Positions 1-10,096 of a stretch of 64,000 nt of DNA are shown here, piece by piece. The notes beneath the pieces were generated by a model. It did not search any database. It worked only from the letters and a program-made list of their open reading frames with translations, and had not been told where the DNA came from. How positions within the stretch are numbered: the stretch's first letter is position 1; the number at the start of each line of letters is the position of its first letter. The DNA is taken from assembly GCF_027594825.1 (NCBI RefSeq), contig NZ_CP088930.1:2231019-2295018 (forward strand). Direction: 5' to 3'. The position numbers and the translations under genes were made by a program. Source of the DNA: Serratia liquefaciens (GTDB lineage: Bacteria > Pseudomonadota > Gammaproteobacteria > Enterobacterales > Enterobacteriaceae).

Positions 1-45
1 AATCGATATACCTTAGTGCAAGAGCCAGTATCGACAGGAGATGAA

Positions 46-1071
46 ATGAGCACCATAACCTTGGCGGATGTCGCCGCATACGCAAAAGTCTCCACCGCCA
101 CGGTTTCGATGGTCTTGCGCAACCGTGGCCGTATTTCGGATGAAACACGCAAGCGTGTGCTGAGCGCCATCGATCATCTGGGCTACGTTTACAATCAGAC
201 CGCGGCAAACCTGCGCAATCGCAGCAGCAATCAGGTCGGCCTGTTGCTGCACGACATCACCAACCCCTTTTATGCCGAGATGACCGCCGGGCTAAGCCAG
301 GAGATGGAACGCCATCAACTGATGCTGTTTCTGGCCAACAGCGAAGAATCAGCCGACAGGCAACAAAAATTTGTCGACTCGCTGCTGCAAAACAGTGCCA
401 GCGGCATGGTGCTGTGCGCCGCACGTCAGACGCCGAGCCTGTTTTTTGAAACGCTGAAACGCCGCAAGATCCCGGCCATCATGGTGGTCAGGCCGGTAGC
501 CGATGCGCACTTTGACTTTGTCGGCACCGATAACTTCCTCGGCACGCAGTTGGCAACCCAGCATCTGTTGGATCTCGGCCACCGCAATATCGCTTTCATC
601 GGGGGATCCATCAACTCCACCACCCGCGCGCAGCGATTGGGGGGTTACACCAGCAAACTGCTGGAACGGGGCATTATGGTCAAGGGAGAATGGATCGTGG
701 ACAGCGAAGCCAGCCAAAGCTCCGGCGCCAAGGCCGCGGAACAGCTGTTGATGGCCCATCCGGAAATCACGGCGGCGTTATGCTATCAGGACATTGTCGC
801 GTTGGGCGTGATGCAGACATTACGCAAACTCGACCGCCAGATTGGCCGTGATTTCGCGCTGATAGGGTTTGATGATATTACCGAAGCGTCGTTGGTGCAG
901 CCGGGTTTGACCACCGTATCGGTGGCCTCACGCGAGATCGGCCGCAAAGCGGGGGAACTGCTGTATAGCCGTATTCAGGGCAATGATGAACCGCCAAAAC
1001 GCATCATCCTGCCGCCTTCGTTGGTGATCCGTCAATCCTGCGGCTTTGCCGATCAATCTACGCCGGCCTGA
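46..1071 (+). CDS. LacI-family transcriptional regulator, MalI-like
   Basis: A 341-residue LacI/GalR-type repressor. The N-terminal helix-turn-helix (about residues 4-25, ITLADVAAYAKVSTATVSMV) is followed by the hinge and a periplasmic-binding-protein-like effector domain from about residue 60. ATG 46 is chosen because AGGAG at 36-40 sits just upstream and the LacI helix starts three residues in; a GTG at 16 would add ten unrelated residues. Stretches such as TNPFYAEMTAGL and RAQRLGGYTSKLL resemble E. coli MalI more than LacI or PurR. The effector and target are not visible because the genes to the left are outside the window. The stop codon lies in the loop of a terminator hairpin. Sure of the family, unsure of the specific role. 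Confidence 0.85.
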   Translation: MSTITLADVAAYAKVSTATVSMVLRNRGRISDETRKRVLSAIDHLGYVYNQTAANLRNRSSNQVGLLLHDITNPFYAEMTAGLSQEMERHQLMLFLANSEESADRQQKFVDSLLQNSASGMVLCAARQTPSLFFETLKRRKIPAIMVVRPVADAHFDFVGTDNFLGTQLATQHLLDLGHRNIAFIGGSINSTTRAQRLGGYTSKLLERGIMVKGEWIVDSEASQSSGAKAAEQLLMAHPEITAALCYQDIVALGVMQTLRKLDRQIGRDFALIGFDDITEASLVQPGLTTVSVASREIGRKAGELLYSRIQGNDEPPKRIILPPSLVIRQSCGFADQSTPA

Positions 1072-1082
1072 TGCCGGCGTAG
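1058..1082. terminator. Hairpin between convergent lacI-type gene and ygiD
   Basis: A perfect 10-bp stem (CTACGCCGGC / GCCGGCGTAG) with a 5-nt loop at 1068-1072. The loop contains the TGA stop of the regulator gene (1069-1071). The plus side is followed only by TACCTTTA, so the U-tract is poor. It probably ends transcription from both convergent genes. Confidence 0.55.
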
Positions 1083-1087
1083 TACCT

Positions 1088-1870
1088 TTAACCGACCTGT
1101 ACCGACAGCATACTCAGTGCGCTCATCTCGATACCCTCCACCGGCAGAGTTATCGCCTCTTTGCCGTCCCAACTGCCCAGTACGTATAACAGCGGCAGGT
1201 AGTGTTCCGGCGTAGGGTTAGACAGCGCCGCGCCTTCATGCTGCATAAAATTGACCAGCGGGTGGTTATCCCCCTGATAATTCAGGTTATCACGCACAAA
1301 CCGATCAAACGACGTTGCCCACGGATAAGGGGTAGCGTCACCCTGCCATTTCACCATCCGCAGGTTATGCACCACGTTGCCGCTGGCGACGATCATCACC
1401 CCCTGGTCACGCAGCACCGCCAGTTTACGGCCCAGTTCATAATGGTATTCCGCCGGTTTGGTTCCGTCGATGCTGAGCTGCACGATGGGAATATCCGCCT
1501 CGGGATACATTTTAATCAACACGCCCCAGGTGCCGTGATCCAAGCCCCATTCACTGTCGTCTGCCGTGACGGCGATCGGCGCCAACACTTGCTGGATCTG
1601 CGCCGCCAGCTCAGGGGAGCCGGGTGCCGGATACCGGGTATCGAACAGCGCCTGCGGGAAGCCGCCAAAGTCATGAATGGTTTTTGGGTTTTCCATCGCG
1701 GTCACTGCGGTGCCACGAGTGTACCAGTGAGCGGAAACGGCAATGATGGCCTTCGGGCGCGGCAGCGTTTCACCCAGATGACGCCAGGCCTGGGTATAGC
1801 GGTTTTCTTCCAGCGCGTTCATCGGACTACCGTGGCCGAGAAAAAGTGCAGGCATACGAGAGCTGTTCAT
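1088..1870 (-). CDS. ygiD: 4,5-DOPA extradiol dioxygenase family protein YgiD
   Basis: A 260-residue protein of the LigB/extradiol dioxygenase superfamily. E. coli YgiD is a zinc-dependent DOPA dioxygenase. The N-terminal motif FLGHGSPMNAL and the later SAHWYTRG, LDHGTWG and VASGNVVHNLR segments carry the conserved metal-binding and active-site histidines. The ATG at 1870 is chosen because AAGGA lies just upstream and the family motif starts about eight residues in. The open frame continues 46 codons further upstream without family similarity. It is convergent with the MalI-like gene and divergent from zupT. The physiological substrate is uncertain. Confidence 0.88.
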   Translation of the reverse strand: MNSSRMPALFLGHGSPMNALEENRYTQAWRHLGETLPRPKAIIAVSAHWYTRGTAVTAMENPKTIHDFGGFPQALFDTRYPAPGSPELAAQIQQVLAPIAVTADDSEWGLDHGTWGVLIKMYPEADIPIVQLSIDGTKPAEYHYELGRKLAVLRDQGVMIVASGNVVHNLRMVKWQGDATPYPWATSFDRFVRDNLNYQGDNHPLVNFMQHEGAALSNPTPEHYLPLLYVLGSWDGKEAITLPVEGIEMSALSMLSVQVG

Positions 1871-2076
1871 ACAAGATCCTTGGTCAGTCGCAAACATGAT
1901 GGGGACTAGACTACGCCGTTTGCCACGGCGACACAGCCGGATAACCGTGATGATGATCTTCAATAAATTTGAACGGTTAAAACGATAGAAACAATCAGCC
2001 AAATCCACTCGATTTATGCCTTTACTCTGTTAGTATCAGAAAATAAACGATAATTTCAGCATACAAGGAGACGACC

Positions 2077-2844
2077 ATGTCCGTACCTCTGCTCCTGACC
2101 TTGCTGGCCGGCGGTGCCACCTTTGTCGGCGCCCTGTTCGGCATTATTGGCCAGAAGCCTTCCAACCGAATGCTGGCTTTTGCTCTCGGGTTTGCCGCCG
2201 GGATTATGTTGCTGATATCGCTGATGGAAATGCTGCCCGCGGCGCTGCACACCGTCGGCATGTCGCCCATGCTGGGTTACGGCATGTTCATGCTTGGGCT
2301 GCTGGGCTATTTCGCGCTGGACCGCATGCTGCCGCACCAGCACCCGCAGGACCTGATGCAGCAGCCGCTCAAGCCGCACAACCTGAAGCGCACCGCCGTG
2401 CTGCTGACGCTGGGCATCAGCCTGCACAACTTCCCGGAAGGTATCGCCACCTTCGTCACCGCCAGCGCCGATCTGGAACTGGGCATGGGGATAGCGTTGG
2501 CCGTGGCTATCCACAATATTCCTGAAGGTCTGGCGGTGGCCGGGCCGGTGTATGCCGCAACCGGTTCCAAGACCAAAGCCCTGCTGTGGTCCGGTATTTC
2601 CGGCATGGCAGAGATTCTCGGCGGCGTGTTGGCGTTCCTGCTGCTTGGCCCGATGATTTCGCCGGTGGTGATGGCGTCGATTATGGCGGCGGTTGCCGGC
2701 ATCATGGTGGCGCTGTCGGTTGATGAACTGATGCCGTTGGCCAAAGAAATCGATCCGCACAATAACCCGAGCTACGGCGTGCTGTGTGGGATGGCGGTGA
2801 TGGGATTCAGCCTGACGCTGTTGCAAAGCGGCGGCATAGGTTAA
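2077..2844 (+). CDS. zupT: Zinc transporter ZupT (ZIP family)
   Basis: A 255-residue inner-membrane divalent-cation importer of the ZIP family. It brings in zinc and, more weakly, iron, cobalt or manganese. Eight hydrophobic segments are visible. The two metal-site helices carry [10 protein letters not shown] and [10 protein letters not shown], the diagnostic ZIP motifs. Length and sequence follow E. coli ZupT (257 residues) almost throughout. AAGGAG precedes the ATG. The gene stands alone, divergent from ygiD, and ends at a bidirectional terminator shared with ribB. I saw no clear Zur operator upstream. Confidence 0.96.
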   Translation: MSVPLLLTLLAGGATFVGALFGIIGQKPSNRMLAFALGFAAGIMLLISLMEMLPAALHTVGMSPMLGYGMFMLGLLGYFALDRMLPHQHPQDLMQQPLKPHNLKRTAVLLTLGISLHNFPEGIATFVTASADLELGMGIALAVAIHNIPEGLAVAGPVYAATGSKTKALLWSGISGMAEILGGVLAFLLLGPMISPVVMASIMAAVAGIMVALSVDELMPLAKEIDPHNNPSYGVLCGMAVMGFSLTLLQSGGIG

Positions 2845-2858
2845 CGATTTTCCGCCAC

Positions 2859-2886
2859 AAAAAAAGCCGCATTACGCGGCTTTTTT
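2859..2886. terminator. Bidirectional terminator between zupT and ribB
   Basis: An A-run, the stem GCCGC-ATTAC-GCGGC, then a T-run. It is flanked by A and T tracts on both sides, so it can terminate zupT on the plus strand and ribB on the minus strand. Confidence 0.85.
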
Positions 2887-2909
2887 ATCGTCAGAAAGTC
2901 AGTCCGTTA

Positions 2910-3563
2910 TCAGCTGGCTTTCTTTTCGTGAGCCTGGCGGTAAGCCACCAGATCTTCGATGGTCAATACGGTCATATCATGCTGCTTGGCAAACACGATC
3001 ACTTCCGCCGCATGCGCCATGCTGCCATCGTCGTTAGTCAGTTCACACAGTACACCGGCAGGTTTGAAACCGGCCATAGAGACCAGATCGATAGTCGCTT
3101 CAGTGTGGCCACGACGGCTCAGCACGCCACCCGGCTGCGCACGCAGCGGGAACACGTGCCCAGGACGGTTCAAATCGCTTGGCTTGGCGTTATCGGCCAC
3201 GGCCGCACGGATAGTGGTCAGGCGATCGGAAGCGGAAACGCCGGTGGTCACGCCCTGCGCCGCTTCGATAGTCACGGTGAAGGCCGTCTGGAACTGGCTG
3301 GAGTTGTTGGTCACCATCATCGGCAGTTCAAGCTGCTGACGACGTTCTTCGGTGAGACACAGACACACAATACCGCTGCCATGGCGAATGGTCAGCGCCA
3401 TCTGCTCAACGGTCATGGTTTCTGCGGCGAAGATCATATCACCTTCGTTTTCACGATTTTCATCATCGAGCACCATTACACCGCGGCCATTGCGCAATGC
3501 TTCAATAGCTCGCTCTACGCGTTCTACCGGCGTGCCGAAATCTGAAAGTAGGGTCTGATTCAT
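2910..3563 (-). CDS. ribB: 3,4-dihydroxy-2-butanone 4-phosphate synthase
   Basis: A 217-residue RibB that converts ribulose 5-phosphate to 3,4-dihydroxy-2-butanone 4-phosphate and formate, the four-carbon unit of riboflavin. The catalytic acidic loop [10 protein letters not shown] is at residues 33-42, followed by [15 protein letters not shown] and RRGHTEA. The start at 3563 ([10 protein letters not shown]) matches the E. coli protein; a start 15 nt upstream in the same frame is less likely. The gene is monofunctional, without a RibA domain. A long leader with an FMN riboswitch lies upstream, so expression should fall when FMN is plentiful. Confidence 0.97.
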   Translation of the reverse strand: MNQTLLSDFGTPVERVERAIEALRNGRGVMVLDDENRENEGDMIFAAETMTVEQMALTIRHGSGIVCLCLTEERRQQLELPMMVTNNSSQFQTAFTVTIEAAQGVTTGVSASDRLTTIRAAVADNAKPSDLNRPGHVFPLRAQPGGVLSRRGHTEATIDLVSMAGFKPAGVLCELTNDDGSMAHAAEVIVFAKQHDMTVLTIEDLVAYRQAHEKKAS

Positions 3564-3678
3564 GGTAAAAAACCTCATTAAAAAATTATGGATTACCAGA
3601 ACCAGGGCGATCTTGAGGAGTAGCTAGCAATAGCTAAAAAAATAACGCAAGCGGGCGCAAACCCGGCAGATACCGTTA

Positions 3679-3835
3679 CTCTCTCCCATCCGGACTATAA
3701 CCGTCGGCCCCGGAATTACACCGGATCTGCTGACCTCTAACCAAACTGCAAGAGACTGGCTGAGCGCTCGCGGGCTTTCACCGTAAAAGGTGATTTACCG
3801 CCGGTGGGGACTTGCACCCCGCCCTGAGAATAAGC
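3679..3835 (-). ncRNA. FMN riboswitch (RFN element) in the ribB leader
   Basis: Read on the minus strand, the element opens with TTCTCAGGGCGGGGTGCAAG and closes near CCGGATGGGAGAG. These are the conserved ends of the RFN aptamer; CCCACCGGCGGTAAATCACC lies between them. It sits about 115 nt upstream of the ribB start and directly downstream of a predicted promoter. FMN binding is known to reduce ribB expression in enterobacteria. Confidence 0.93.
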
Positions 3836-3841
3836 GTTTCG

Positions 3842-3870
3842 ACTATAGCGCTAATGATTAATCAGGGCAA
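3842..3870 (-). promoter_or_regulatory. Predicted sigma-70 promoter of ribB
   Basis: On the minus strand, TTGCCC (-35, 3870-3865), a 17-bp spacer and TATAGT (-10, 3847-3842). The expected start of transcription is near 3835, exactly where the FMN riboswitch begins, which supports the assignment. Confidence 0.65.
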
Positions 3871-3980
3871 TTGGCAAAAGCACAATTCGACCAATCACAG
3901 GGAATGCGGTTATTAGTTTATCCGGCGGGCAACTCGCATTACACTAGGCGACAGCTATTAAACTCTGAAAGGGATACGCC

Positions 3981-4259
3981 ATGATTGACCCGAAAAAAAT
4001 TGAACAGATCGCACGCCAGGTGCATGAATCCATGCCTAAAGGCGTACGTGAATTCGGGGAAGACGTTGAGAAGAAAATCCGTCAGGTGCTGCAGTCGCAG
4101 CTAACCCGTTTGGATTTGGTCAACCGCGAAGAGTTCGACGTACAGACACAGGTGCTGCTGCGCACCCGTGAAAAGCTGGCGTTGCTGGAACAGCGCATGA
4201 ACGAGTTGGAAAGCAAGCTGAACACCACACCCGCTTCGCAACAGCCAGACGCAGAATAG
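3981..4259 (+). CDS. ubiK: Ubiquinone biosynthesis accessory factor UbiK
   Basis: A 92-residue protein nearly identical over residues 1-75 to E. coli YqiC/UbiK. UbiK is an accessory factor of the aerobic ubiquinone biosynthesis complex and works with UbiJ. The C-terminal half is a charged heptad-like helix (residues about 50-80) expected to form a coiled coil; the last 15 residues are variable. GAAAGGGATA precedes the ATG. It is convergent with yjeH, and a perfect hairpin lies between them. Confidence 0.93.
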   Translation: MIDPKKIEQIARQVHESMPKGVREFGEDVEKKIRQVLQSQLTRLDLVNREEFDVQTQVLLRTREKLALLEQRMNELESKLNTTPASQQPDAE

Positions 4260-4266
4260 TTATCGC

Positions 4267-4290
4267 TAAGGGCGCGGCATCGCGCCCTTA
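4267..4290. terminator. Palindromic terminator between ubiK and yjeH
   Basis: A perfect 10-bp inverted repeat (TAAGGGCGCG / CGCGCCCTTA) around a GCAT loop, just after ubiK. Its right arm contains the stop codon of yjeH (4288-4290). There is no strong T-run on either side, so it may work by stem stability in both directions. Confidence 0.5.
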
Positions 4291-5541
4291 CTGCCGTTTT
4301 AGCGCCGCCTTCGGCCTGCGCGGCAACACCAGCCAAATCAACGCGAACATCCCCAGTGCATACAGGCTTTTCCAGCCGATAATGACCATCAGCAGCAAAC
4401 ACAGCACCAGCCCTACCGCCGCCATTAGCCGCGAACGTCCGTGCAAAATTCGACAGCCCGCCAGCATACACAGCAGGTAGATCAGCACAAAGATGCCATT
4501 GGCATACACCAACAGCATATCCAGCGGCAGTCTCAGCGTATAAATCAACAGGGTGAACAACAGGCAACAGCCCACCACCGCGCTTAATGCATTGACCGGT
4601 GCCTGTCCGGCGGACAGCTTAGCCAACGCGCTGGCTGGCCGATCCTGCGCCTGCGACCACACCAGCCGGGCGAAGCTTTGGGTATAGATATTCACGCTGG
4701 CAAAGCAGGCCAGGTAACCAATGACGCAGGCTACCCACAACGCATGTTGCCCAAACAATTGCACCACGATGCCCGGCAATGACGCAGCCGCCGCCTGATG
4801 TTCACCGTACGCGTGAAAGTGCAATACCGCCACGGTACAACCCCAGTACACCGCCCCGGCGACCAGCAGGCCAAACAGCAGGGCACGTGGGAAGTCGCGC
4901 TCCGGGTTACGAAACTCGGTTGCCAGATGCGCAAAGGCTTCCAAACCGACAAAGCACCAGAACATCACCGCCAGCGCGTGGAACAAATTAGGGGGAGATA
5001 CTTCGTCGAGTGCTGGCCATGGGATTTGAGCAGGAGAGATGCCGCCACGCCACCAAATTGCGGCGACCAGCGCCACCACCAGCATGGCGATCAGCGTTTG
5101 AATATTGGCGCTGGAACCGGCGCTGCGCGTGCCCAGCAGCCAAATCACCATCAGCGTGGCTATTTGCACCAGCAGCAGGCCATTGGCGCTCCAGCCGAAC
5201 GCGGCCTGCCAAAAACCTGCGGCAATCTGTAACGCCGCAGGCAGGCCCACCGGGATCACCGACAAAAACAGCCAGCCGGTCACTTTCGCCATCCGCGGGC
5301 CAAAAGCCAGACCGACAAAATGCGCGGCGCCACCGGCGCTGGGGAAATGCCGACCCAAAGCCGCAAAAGCGATGGCAATCGGAAACACCAGCGCAATCAA
5401 TACCGGCCAGGCCCATAGGCTGTCGCCCTGAGCCACCTGGGCCGCCAGTGCAGGAACAGCGAACACCCCCGTTCCCAGCAATGAAGTGGACAATAGCCCA
5501 ACGCCCTGCGCCAAACTCAGTTCCTGCTTCAGTCCACTCAC
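4288..5541 (-). CDS. yjeH: L-methionine / branched-chain amino acid exporter YjeH
   Basis: A 417-residue APC-superfamily permease with about 12 membrane segments, closely similar to E. coli YjeH, which exports methionine, leucine, isoleucine and valine. Start choice matters here. A GTG at 5541 gives MSGLKQEL, which matches the E. coli N-terminus. An in-frame ATG at 5565 would add MADKTAVA, but that ATG lies inside an ERIC repeat end. Neither start has a strong ribosome-binding site (GGTGG lies before the GTG). The gene is convergent with ubiK and lies downstream of hldE on the same strand, with the ERIC element between them. Confidence 0.87.
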   Translation of the reverse strand: MSGLKQELSLAQGVGLLSTSLLGTGVFAVPALAAQVAQGDSLWAWPVLIALVFPIAIAFAALGRHFPSAGGAAHFVGLAFGPRMAKVTGWLFLSVIPVGLPAALQIAAGFWQAAFGWSANGLLLVQIATLMVIWLLGTRSAGSSANIQTLIAMLVVALVAAIWWRGGISPAQIPWPALDEVSPPNLFHALAVMFWCFVGLEAFAHLATEFRNPERDFPRALLFGLLVAGAVYWGCTVAVLHFHAYGEHQAAAASLPGIVVQLFGQHALWVACVIGYLACFASVNIYTQSFARLVWSQAQDRPASALAKLSAGQAPVNALSAVVGCCLLFTLLIYTLRLPLDMLLVYANGIFVLIYLLCMLAGCRILHGRSRLMAAVGLVLCLLLMVIIGWKSLYALGMFALIWLVLPRRPKAALKRQ

Positions 5542-5551
5542 TGCCACCGCC

Positions 5552-5680
5552 GTTTTATCCGCCATACTTCAAGTTGCATCCGCGTTCGCGGCTCTTGCTC
5601 ACCCGGATCGCTGACTCATGTAAGCTCATCGGGAGTTGCTCGATTGCCGCCTTGATGCAACTCGAATTATTTAGGCTAAA
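5552..5680 (+). repeat. ERIC (intergenic repeat unit) element
   Basis: An approximately 127-bp imperfect palindrome. The ends read CATACTTCAAGTTGCATC (from 5563) and GATGCAACTCGAATTATTTA (from about 5654). The core contains GCTCACC and CATGTAAGCTC, recognisable as the classic ERIC core sequences with changes. It fills the space between hldE and yjeH and overlaps the first codons of the longer yjeH frame. Boundaries are approximate. Confidence 0.85.
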
Positions 5681-5689
5681 AAGAGTCTG

Positions 5690-7120
5690 TTAGCCACGCC
5701 CGTCTTTGATTGCCTTGATAATATTGGTGGTCGACAGGCCGTCTTCAAAGTTCAGCACCTTGACGTCGCCGCCGTTGGCCCATACCTCGGCGCTGCCGGC
5801 AATCTCTTCCGGCTTATAGTCGCCGCCTTTCACCAGCAGATCCGGCAGGATATCGGCGATCAGGCGTTGCGGCGTGTCTTCTTCGAATGCCACGACCCAA
5901 TCCACCGCCTCCAACGCACCCAGTACGATCATGCGGTTTTCCAGCGCGTTGACCGGACGGGTCTCGCCTTTCAGGCGCTTGGTTGAAGCGTCGCTGTTGA
6001 CCGCCACAATCAGGCGATCGCCCAGTTTGCGGGCATTCGCCAGATAGGAAACGTGACCGGCATGCAGAATGTCGAAGATGCCGTTGGTCATCACCACTTT
6101 TTCACCACGCTGACGTGCTTGCGCTACGGCGTTTTTCAACTGGGCTTCGCTCATGACGCCAAAGCCGGTTTCGGCACGGCCACGCACCGCGTTTTCCAGT
6201 TCGATCGGAGAAACGGTCGAGGTCCCCAGCTTGCCCACCACCACGCCGGCAGCGGCATTGGCCAGGAAACAGGACTCTTCCAGCGTGTTGCCGGCAGCCA
6301 AAGCGGCGGCCAGCACGCCAATAACGGTATCGCCGGCACCGGTAACGTCGAACACTTCCTGCGCCAGGGTAGGCAGGTGCAGCGGCGGTAAGCCCGGTTG
6401 CAGCAGCGTCATGCCGTGCTCGGAACGGGTGACCAGCAGCGCGGAAAGCTCAAAGTCCGCCACCAGCTTCATGCCGCGTTCGACCAGTTCGGCTTCGTCC
6501 TTGCAGTGGCCTACCACAGCTTCGAATTCGGACAGGTTTGGCGTCAGCAGCGTCGCGCCACGATAACGCTCAAAATCGGAGCCCTTTGGATCGATCAGCA
6601 CCGGCACCTTGGCGGCCCGCGCCAGTTGGATCATGCTCTGCACCTGGCTCAGCGCGCCTTTGGCGTAGTCAGACAGCACCAGCGCACCAATTTGCGGCAA
6701 TGCCTGCTGGATGCGTTCCAGCATGGGCTGCGAATCGACGTTGGAGAAACCTTCTTCGAAATCGAGACGGATCAGCTGCTGATTGCGCGACAGCACGCGC
6801 AGCTTGGTGATGGTCGGATGTGTCGGTACCGAAACAAAATCACAGCGTACGTTCACTTCATTCAGCTTGGCGCTTAGCGCACGCGCCGCGTCATCAATAC
6901 CGGTCAAGCCCACCAGGCGAGAGTTGGCGCCCAGTGACGCGATGTTCATCGCTACGTTTGCCGCACCGCCAGGACGCTCTTCAATGGTTTCAACCTTGAC
7001 CACCGGCACCGGCGCTTCCGGTGAAATACGGCTGGTCGGCCCATACCAATAGCGATCCAACATGACGTCACCCACCACCAATACCCCGGCGCGGCGAAAA
7101 TCAGGCAGTGTAACTTTCAT
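5690..7120 (-). CDS. hldE: Bifunctional D-beta-heptose-7-phosphate kinase / heptose-1-phosphate adenylyltransferase
   Basis: A 476-residue two-domain enzyme of ADP-L-glycero-D-manno-heptose synthesis for the LPS inner core. Residues 1 to about 318 are a ribokinase-like kinase ([15 protein letters not shown] near the start, catalytic DVTGAGDT around 262). From about 343 on is the nucleotidyltransferase, with [16 protein letters not shown] holding the HxGH motif. GGAG precedes the ATG by nine bases. The gene follows glnE on the same strand after about 90 nt, as in E. coli (glnE-hldE). Confidence 0.97.
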   Translation of the reverse strand: MKVTLPDFRRAGVLVVGDVMLDRYWYGPTSRISPEAPVPVVKVETIEERPGGAANVAMNIASLGANSRLVGLTGIDDAARALSAKLNEVNVRCDFVSVPTHPTITKLRVLSRNQQLIRLDFEEGFSNVDSQPMLERIQQALPQIGALVLSDYAKGALSQVQSMIQLARAAKVPVLIDPKGSDFERYRGATLLTPNLSEFEAVVGHCKDEAELVERGMKLVADFELSALLVTRSEHGMTLLQPGLPPLHLPTLAQEVFDVTGAGDTVIGVLAAALAAGNTLEESCFLANAAAGVVVGKLGTSTVSPIELENAVRGRAETGFGVMSEAQLKNAVAQARQRGEKVVMTNGIFDILHAGHVSYLANARKLGDRLIVAVNSDASTKRLKGETRPVNALENRMIVLGALEAVDWVVAFEEDTPQRLIADILPDLLVKGGDYKPEEIAGSAEVWANGGDVKVLNFEDGLSTTNIIKAIKDGRG

Positions 7121-7213
7121 CCGATAACTCCAAAAAAGTACAAAATTTTAGTGGCGCAGATATTACCACAGACGTCTGTAATAGCTGCAAAACGTATTGC
7201 GCAACCGGCCTGC

Positions 7214-10051
7214 CTAGCCCAGCCACTTCGCCCAACTGGTGCGGACTTGCTCACGCTCGGCGGCGAACTGCTCCTTGGCGACCTTGCCGGAATGCTCCTG
7301 CAACGCCAGGTGGTGAATTTCATCGCGCATGGTGACGTAGGCCTGAGTGAGCGCCTGCGCCTCTTCTTCCGGCATGATACCGTAATTGGCCATCAGCTCG
7401 AAAATGCGCACGTTATCCGACCAACGCGTCAGACGGGGCTCGGTGCTTGCATAGCCTAAGACCAGATACTGGGCAATAAATTCGATATCGGTGATCCCGC
7501 CTTCGTCGGCTTTGATATCAAAGAGTTCACGCTGCTTGTTGCCGAGGTGATTACGCATTTTCTCGCGCATCTCGCGTACCTCCAGCTGCAGCGTTTCGCC
7601 GTCGCGGGGTTTGCACAAAATCTCACGGCGGATCACGTCAAACTGCTGATGCAGCGCCGGATCGCCATGTACGATACGCGCCCGCACCAGTGCCTGATGC
7701 TCCCAGGTCCAGGCCTCGTTCTGCTGATAATCGGCAAAGGCTTCAACCGTGCTGACCAACATGCCTGCCGCGCCCGAAGGCCGCAGACGAGCGTCCACCT
7801 CGTACAAAATGCCGGAGGAGGTGCGGGTACTGAACAGGTGCATAACGCGCTGCGCCAAACGCAGATAAAACTGACGGCCGTCGATGCAGCGATCGCCGTC
7901 GGTCATCACGTCCGGCGGACAGTCCAGGATAAACACCAGATCAAGATCGGAGCTGTAACCCAGCTCCCAACCGCCCAGTTTTCCGTAGCCAATCACGGCA
8001 AAACCGCGCCCTTCCCGCTCCTGCAAATGGGTCGGCTGGCCATAGCGCGCCACCATGTCGTTCCACGCTTGCTGCACCACCGCATCGATAATGGCTTCCG
8101 CCAGATAGGTGAGGTGATCGCTTACTTTCATCACCGGCAGCGCGCCGGAAATATCCCCGGCGGCGATACGCAACTGCTGGGCCTGTTTAAACTGACGCAG
8201 CGCCTCAAGCTTCTGTTCTTCGTCGTCTTCCGGTACCCGCAACAGGTACTGGCGCAGTTCGCTGCGGTAAGCATCCGGCGCCACAGGCTGATACAGCGTC
8301 GCCGGATCCAGCAGTTCGTCCAACAGCAGCGGATAGCGCGACAGCTGGTTGGCGACCATCGGCGAAGCGGCGCACAGGCGAATCAGATGGCTGAGCGCCG
8401 CATGGTATTCCACCAGCAGCTCAAGGTAGGTGGTGCGCGTCACGATGCTCAACAGCAGTTGAGTCAACCGCAGCAGCGCAGTTGGCGCATCCTGACGCGG
8501 ACAGACTTCCGCCAGCAGACGCGGCATCAGTTGATCAAGCACATCGCGACCGCGCGGGCCGATGGTGCGTTTGTCGACGTCGTGACGAAACTCGGCGATG
8601 GTACGCAACATTTGCCTGCGCGCTTCTTCATCCAGGTGTGGCGTCAACGGCGCCAGTTCATGTTCTTCCAGTGCGTCCTGCCACAGGCTGTGGTAGTGCT
8701 GATAATCGGGATCTTCGCCCACATCGGGGCTATCGTCGCCAATCAGGTCGTCAAATACCGCTCTGACCGCCTGCATATGGTTATCCAACGCGGCCAGCAG
8801 CGTCGACCAGTCATCGAACCCCATGCCCCAGGCCAGACGGGCCTGGTCGAGTTCATCTTGCGGCAGGGTTTGGGTTTGCTGATCGGCAATCGCCTGCAGC
8901 AGGTTTTCCAGCCGGCGCAGGAACAAGTAACTGGCGCTCATCGCCTGTACCTGTTGCGGCTCCAGCAACCCCAGTTCCCCGACCGCCTGCAGCGTGGGCA
9001 GCAGCGATCGCCCCTGCAGCGCCGGCTCTCGCCCGCCGCGGATCAATTGGAATACCTGGGTGATAAATTCAATTTCGCGGATACCGCCGGCACCCAGCTT
9101 GATGTTGTCTTTCAGCCCACGCCGCCGCACTTCACGGGCAATCATGCCTTTCATATTGCGCAGCGACTGGATCACACTGAAATCGATATAGCGGCGAAAA
9201 ACGAACGGCCGTAGGGTCTTGCGCAACTCTTCACTGTAGGCGTCTTCCGCACCGCCCATCAACCGCGCTTTCACCATCGCGTAACGCTCCCAGTCTCGCC
9301 CCTGCTCCTGATAATAGTCTTCCAGGGCGGCGAAGCTCATGACCAGCGGGCCACTGTCGCCGAAGGGCCGCAGCCGCATATCCACGCGGTAGACAAAGCC
9401 GTCGATGGTTTGCTGATCCAGCGCCTTGATCAGCCGCTGCCCCAGGCGCGTAAAGAACTGCGCGTTATCCAACTCGCGCCGGCCTCCCTGAGTCTGACCG
9501 TTTTCCGGGTAGGCAAAAATCAGGTCGATATCGGACGAGAAGTTCAGCTCGCCGCCGCCCAGTTTCCCCATGCCGAGGATCAGCAACGGCTGGGGTACGC
9601 CCTGGGCGTTGCACGGGGTGCCCCACTCACGGCAGCAGGTTTGATACAGCCAGTCGCGAGCGCTGACGATCAGCGTTTCCGCCAGCCCGCTCAGCTGCAA
9701 CAGCGTCTCTTGCGTGCTGCACAGGTTCTGCGCCTGCGCCCAGGCGATCCTCACCAGCGTCTCGCGACGGAACAGACGCAACGCGCGCATCAGTTGCGCT
9801 TCGTCGCGCACATCTTCCAGCGTGTCTTGCAGCCAGGCGGCGTAATGTTGCCACTCGTCCGCGACCGGCGGCTGTTTGCGCAACGTCTGCAGCCATTGCG
9901 GCTGGCTGAGCAACATGTCACAGACAAAATCGCTCGATGCCAAAACCTGCTGTTCCTGGCTGCTGAGCGCGCAGTCCGCGCCCTGAGTTTCCTGAAAACG
10001 CTGCACGATGCTCTGTGCCTGAACCTGTAACCTGCTCGAGAGTGGCAACAT
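7214..10051 (-). CDS. glnE: Bifunctional glutamine synthetase adenylyltransferase / adenylyl-removing enzyme
   Basis: A 945-residue enzyme that adenylylates and de-adenylylates glutamine synthetase in response to PII and glutamine. Two nucleotidyltransferase domains are visible. The N-terminal adenylyl-removing domain has [20 protein letters not shown] at residues 161-179 (acidic pair D174, D176). The C-terminal adenylylating domain has [18 protein letters not shown] near residues 686-703. Length equals the E. coli enzyme (946). It lies between ygiF and hldE. A perfect 8-bp hairpin without a T-run (10071-10089) lies in the 45-nt gap after ygiF and may be a processing or pausing site. Confidence 0.97.
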   Translation of the reverse strand: MLPLSSRLQVQAQSIVQRFQETQGADCALSSQEQQVLASSDFVCDMLLSQPQWLQTLRKQPPVADEWQHYAAWLQDTLEDVRDEAQLMRALRLFRRETLVRIAWAQAQNLCSTQETLLQLSGLAETLIVSARDWLYQTCCREWGTPCNAQGVPQPLLILGMGKLGGGELNFSSDIDLIFAYPENGQTQGGRRELDNAQFFTRLGQRLIKALDQQTIDGFVYRVDMRLRPFGDSGPLVMSFAALEDYYQEQGRDWERYAMVKARLMGGAEDAYSEELRKTLRPFVFRRYIDFSVIQSLRNMKGMIAREVRRRGLKDNIKLGAGGIREIEFITQVFQLIRGGREPALQGRSLLPTLQAVGELGLLEPQQVQAMSASYLFLRRLENLLQAIADQQTQTLPQDELDQARLAWGMGFDDWSTLLAALDNHMQAVRAVFDDLIGDDSPDVGEDPDYQHYHSLWQDALEEHELAPLTPHLDEEARRQMLRTIAEFRHDVDKRTIGPRGRDVLDQLMPRLLAEVCPRQDAPTALLRLTQLLLSIVTRTTYLELLVEYHAALSHLIRLCAASPMVANQLSRYPLLLDELLDPATLYQPVAPDAYRSELRQYLLRVPEDDEEQKLEALRQFKQAQQLRIAAGDISGALPVMKVSDHLTYLAEAIIDAVVQQAWNDMVARYGQPTHLQEREGRGFAVIGYGKLGGWELGYSSDLDLVFILDCPPDVMTDGDRCIDGRQFYLRLAQRVMHLFSTRTSSGILYEVDARLRPSGAAGMLVSTVEAFADYQQNEAWTWEHQALVRARIVHGDPALHQQFDVIRREILCKPRDGETLQLEVREMREKMRNHLGNKQRELFDIKADEGGITDIEFIAQYLVLGYASTEPRLTRWSDNVRIFELMANYGIMPEEEAQALTQAYVTMRDEIHHLALQEHSGKVAKEQFAAEREQVRTSWAKWLG

Positions 10052-10096
10052 AGTGAAGGATCCGTTCTGCGGCCTGCGCCTCGCAGGCCAGCTTTA

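Noticed and set aside
2056..2826. A 256-residue open frame on the minus strand
   Set aside because: Antisense shadow of zupT, dominated by H, Q and R.
7547..9214. A 555-residue open frame on the plus strand
   Set aside because: It is antisense to glnE, histidine and glutamine rich as expected of a reverse-strand shadow in GC-rich DNA, and glnE is clearly intact.
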